The notes under the pieces were generated by a model that was not told the DNA's origin, searched no databases, and worked only from the letters and a program-made list of their open reading frames with translations. Both the position numbers and the translations under genes were made by a program. Below are positions 6,239 through 7,825 of a stretch of 7,825 nt of DNA, one piece after another. This DNA is from Candidatus Bathyarchaeota archaeon (GTDB lineage Archaea > Thermoproteota > Bathyarchaeia > 40CM-2-53-6), in the NCBI GenBank assembly GCA_005888695.1, contig VBBH01000184.1, forward strand, positions 1 to 7,825. The letters are read 5' to 3'. Every line of letters starts with the position of its first letter. Position 1 is the first letter of the stretch.

Positions 6239-6246
6239 CTTAAAAG
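6239..6246. promoter_or_regulatory. Shared TATA-like element between the Rid gene and amt
   Basis: CTTAAAAG on the plus strand reads CTTTTAAG on the minus strand, so it can serve as a TATA box both ways. Leftward it predicts a transcript start near 6217, about 18 nt before the Rid ATG; rightward near 6269, about 40 nt before the amt GTG. It is preceded by a direct repeat ATGATC (6226-6231 and 6234-6239). Assignment is by sequence likeness and spacing only. Confidence 0.45.
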
Positions 6247-6296
6247 TGAGTTCTCTCGGAATCCGTCGCCGAACCAAAATTGGCGTTCAGACACTC

Positions 6297-6300
6297 GGAG
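6297..6300 (+). promoter_or_regulatory. Shine-Dalgarno favouring the amt GTG start
   Basis: GGAG ends 9 nt before GTG 6310. The earlier in-frame TTG at 6280 has no such element, so the GTG is preferred. Confidence 0.5.
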
Positions 6301-6309
6301 ATCTCTTCA

Positions 6310-7752
6310 GTGGAAAATGGAACTCCACAGGATGGACTGGGCCATTCCCGTTCCAGCACTAGGATTGTTGTTCTTCTCTTAGTTGCGGTTGCATTATTCG
6401 GTCTACCGACACTCATCCATACTGTATTTGGTGCCACGTATCAGCCACCATCAAACCTGAACACCTACCCAGCCCCAGCAGTGCCATCATGGCTCGACAC
6501 AGGAAGCAATGCCTGGATGCTGACCGCCGCGACCCTCGTCGGCCTAATGAGCCTGCCGGGTCTAGCCATCTTCTACGGAGGCTTGGCAAAGAAGCGGTTC
6601 ATCCTGAACACACTCTTCATGATATTCTACGCCTACGCCGCCGTTCTAATCGTATGGTTGCTCTTCGGATACAACCTCGGCTTCGGACCTGCCGGATTGA
6701 AAATTGGAAACTACGGCATACTAGGAATGCCAACACCGACGCTTGATGCCGGGTTCATGGCCAGCCAGGCCACCATAGGTCCCAGCGGATTCGCGATCAA
6801 CATTCCAATGTCAACGATCGTCTTCTTCCAATTCGTCTTTGCAGCAATAACACCCGGGTTGTTCGCAGGCGCGATCATCGAAAGGATGAGCTTCAAGGCC
6901 TGGATGATCTTCGTACCCATCTGGTCAGCACTCGTCTACAGCCCACTTTCCTACTGGCTATTCGCCGGAGGATGGCTCAACCAGATGGGCGCAGTAGACT
7001 TCTCCGGAGGATACGTAATCCATCTCTCCGCAGGCATCACCGCCCTCGCTGCCGCAATAGCCGTTGGGCCAAGACTATCATCTGATAGACGATCGAAACC
7101 TAACAATGTTACACTCGTATTCATCGGTGCCGGTATACTCTGGCTCGGCTGGAACGGATTCAATGGAGGAGACCCCTACGGCGCAACGATAGACGCGGCA
7201 ATCGCGGTGCTCAACACAGAACTCGCCGCTGCGGCCAGCGTGATTGCTTGGATGCTTATGGATATGAAATTCAAACATAAACCCACCCTCATCGGAGCCA
7301 CAACAGCCGCCGTAACAGGATTAGTAGCAATTACACCCGCAGCCGGGTACGTCAATGGATGGGGAGCACTCATAATTGGAATCGCAGCAGGAACTATCCC
7401 GTGGATTGCGACCAATAAGCTCGCTCCCAAACTGAAATTGGACGATGCACTCGGTGTCTTTCCGGCTCACGGTGTTGCCGGCTTGACAGGAGGACTTCTG
7501 ACGGGAATCCTCGCAGATCCGGCCGTCACTGTCTTTGTGGCCCCTGGTCTTAAAGGAGCCCTCTATGGCAACCTGAGCGAGCTCGGTGTGCAAGCCTTTG
7601 CTGCTGGTGTTGTAATCGTCTATGTTTTCGCAGTGACCTTCATTCTTCTGAAGCTGATAGGTCTGTTAACACCACTGCGTGAGAAGGATTCGACTCTGAA
7701 GGTTGGCGATATGGCTATTCACGGAGAAATAGGGATTGATATGGAAGACTGA
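6310..7752 (+). CDS. amt: Ammonium transporter (Amt/MEP/Rh family)
   Basis: A membrane protein of 480 residues from GTG 6310 (490 if TTG 6280 is used) that carries ammonium across the cell membrane as a trimer. A hydrophobic N-terminal segment (about 19-42), either a cleaved signal or an extra membrane helix, is followed by a Pro-rich linker, then the Amt core of about eleven helices. Visible family marks: [13 protein letters not shown] (83-95); [12 protein letters not shown] with Phe177 matching the outer Phe-gate residue; [11 protein letters not shown] with Asp230 and His238 matching E. coli AmtB Asp160 and His168; GWNGFNGG with Phe284 matching Phe215; VFPAHGVAG with His387 matching His318. 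The pore twin-His pair is intact. The C-terminal tail ends [15 protein letters not shown], shaped like the regulatory tail of AmtB. No glnK lies next to it within the window. Function is very secure; the exact start is less so. Confidence 0.96.
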   Translation: MENGTPQDGLGHSRSSTRIVVLLLVAVALFGLPTLIHTVFGATYQPPSNLNTYPAPAVPSWLDTGSNAWMLTAATLVGLMSLPGLAIFYGGLAKKRFILNTLFMIFYAYAAVLIVWLLFGYNLGFGPAGLKIGNYGILGMPTPTLDAGFMASQATIGPSGFAINIPMSTIVFFQFVFAAITPGLFAGAIIERMSFKAWMIFVPIWSALVYSPLSYWLFAGGWLNQMGAVDFSGGYVIHLSAGITALAAAIAVGPRLSSDRRSKPNNVTLVFIGAGILWLGWNGFNGGDPYGATIDAAIAVLNTELAAAASVIAWMLMDMKFKHKPTLIGATTAAVTGLVAITPAAGYVNGWGALIIGIAAGTIPWIATNKLAPKLKLDDALGVFPAHGVAGLTGGLLTGILADPAVTVFVAPGLKGALYGNLSELGVQAFAAGVVIVYVFAVTFILLKLIGLLTPLREKDSTLKVGDMAIHGEIGIDMED

Positions 7753-7786
7753 GCATAACGGTTAAAGAAGAATTGTGTTCATAGAT

Positions 7787-7822
7787 GTCAGCCTACTGTT
7801 TCTTTCCGCCCCAGCGGCTGAC
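7787..7822 (+). terminator. Candidate stem-loop/T-rich terminator after amt
   Basis: GTCAGCC (7787-7793) and GGCTGAC (7816-7822) form a 7-bp stem around a 22-nt loop that contains TGTTTCTTTCC. In archaea, T-rich tracts alone can end transcription, so the pyrimidine run at 7797-7808 may be the active part for amt. The stem may also serve a gene coming from the right. Weak evidence. Confidence 0.3.
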
Positions 7823-7825
7823 GAC
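7793..7825 (-). CDS. Possible last codons of a convergent gene
   Basis: Entering from the right edge, one minus-strand frame reads ten codons ending in RWGGKKQ and then TAG at 7795-7793. A basic C-terminal tail and the convergent placement, 40 bp from the amt stop, make it plausible, but ten codons cannot prove a gene and the other two frames also stay open for a while. Confidence 0.2.
   Translation of the reverse strand, partial: VVSRWGGKKQ

Noticed and set aside
6199..6294. A 32-residue N-terminal extension of the Rid protein
   Set aside because: The added residues do not resemble any Rid N-terminus, cross the TATA-like element and overlap the start of amt; ATG 6198 gives the normal family length.
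6280..6309. TTG 6280 as the amt start
   Set aside because: No Shine-Dalgarno precedes it, and the spacing to the TATA-like element does not suit a leaderless transcript; GTG 6310 has GGAG at 9 nt. Kept as an alternative only.
1..7825. CRISPR array, insertion sequence, prophage or defence system
   Set aside because: No regular spaced repeats, transposase, integrase or nuclease motifs are visible; the window is ordinary transport and regulation.

Overview
This window is very probably archaeal, and I lean towards a Nitrososphaeria/Thaumarchaeota-like or related lineage. The reasons are a SpoVT/AbrB-PhoU fusion regulator of an archaeal type, AT-rich TATA-like elements rather than bacterial -35/-10 pairs, a mixture of Shine-Dalgarno-led and apparently leader-poor genes, several GTG/TTG starts, and a thaumarchaeal-looking Amt ammonium transporter with [10 protein letters not shown] in its core. 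The phylum is an inference from impression; no rRNA is present to settle it.

Left part (1-4371, all minus strand): a compact operon read right to left. It encodes a fused double-domain ABC permease (2632-4371), two different 364-residue ABC ATPases with TOBE tails (1532-2626 and 431-1525), and a PhoU-like/DUF47 protein cut by the window edge (1-390). Gaps between genes are 5, 6 and 40 bp. No substrate-binding protein lies in the window, so the substrate is unknown.

Middle (4372-4761): a 390-bp divergent regulatory region. It holds a perfect 16-bp palindrome that contains the probable TATA box of the rightward gene, an inverted repeat touching the start codon of the permease, repeated TCAGTAGAT elements, and one doubtful 43-codon ORF. 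To the right, 4762-5802 (+) encodes the AbrB-PhoU regulator. The ABC operon is therefore bracketed by two PhoU-family proteins, which suggests uptake of phosphate, phosphonate or another phosphorus compound, or at least phosphate-status control. This arrangement is the most interesting feature of the window.

Right part (5824-7825): a Rid/YjgF-family protein on the minus strand (5824-6198), convergent with the PhoU gene, and a divergent ammonium transporter amt (6310-7752, +). The latter two share a 111-bp intergenic region with a central TTAAAAG element usable as a TATA box in both directions. The Rid protein has Asn where catalytic RidA enzymes have Arg. A last stretch (7753-7825) holds a stem-loop/T-rich candidate terminator and possibly the last codons of a convergent gene. 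I saw no RNA genes, insertion sequences, CRISPR arrays or origins.
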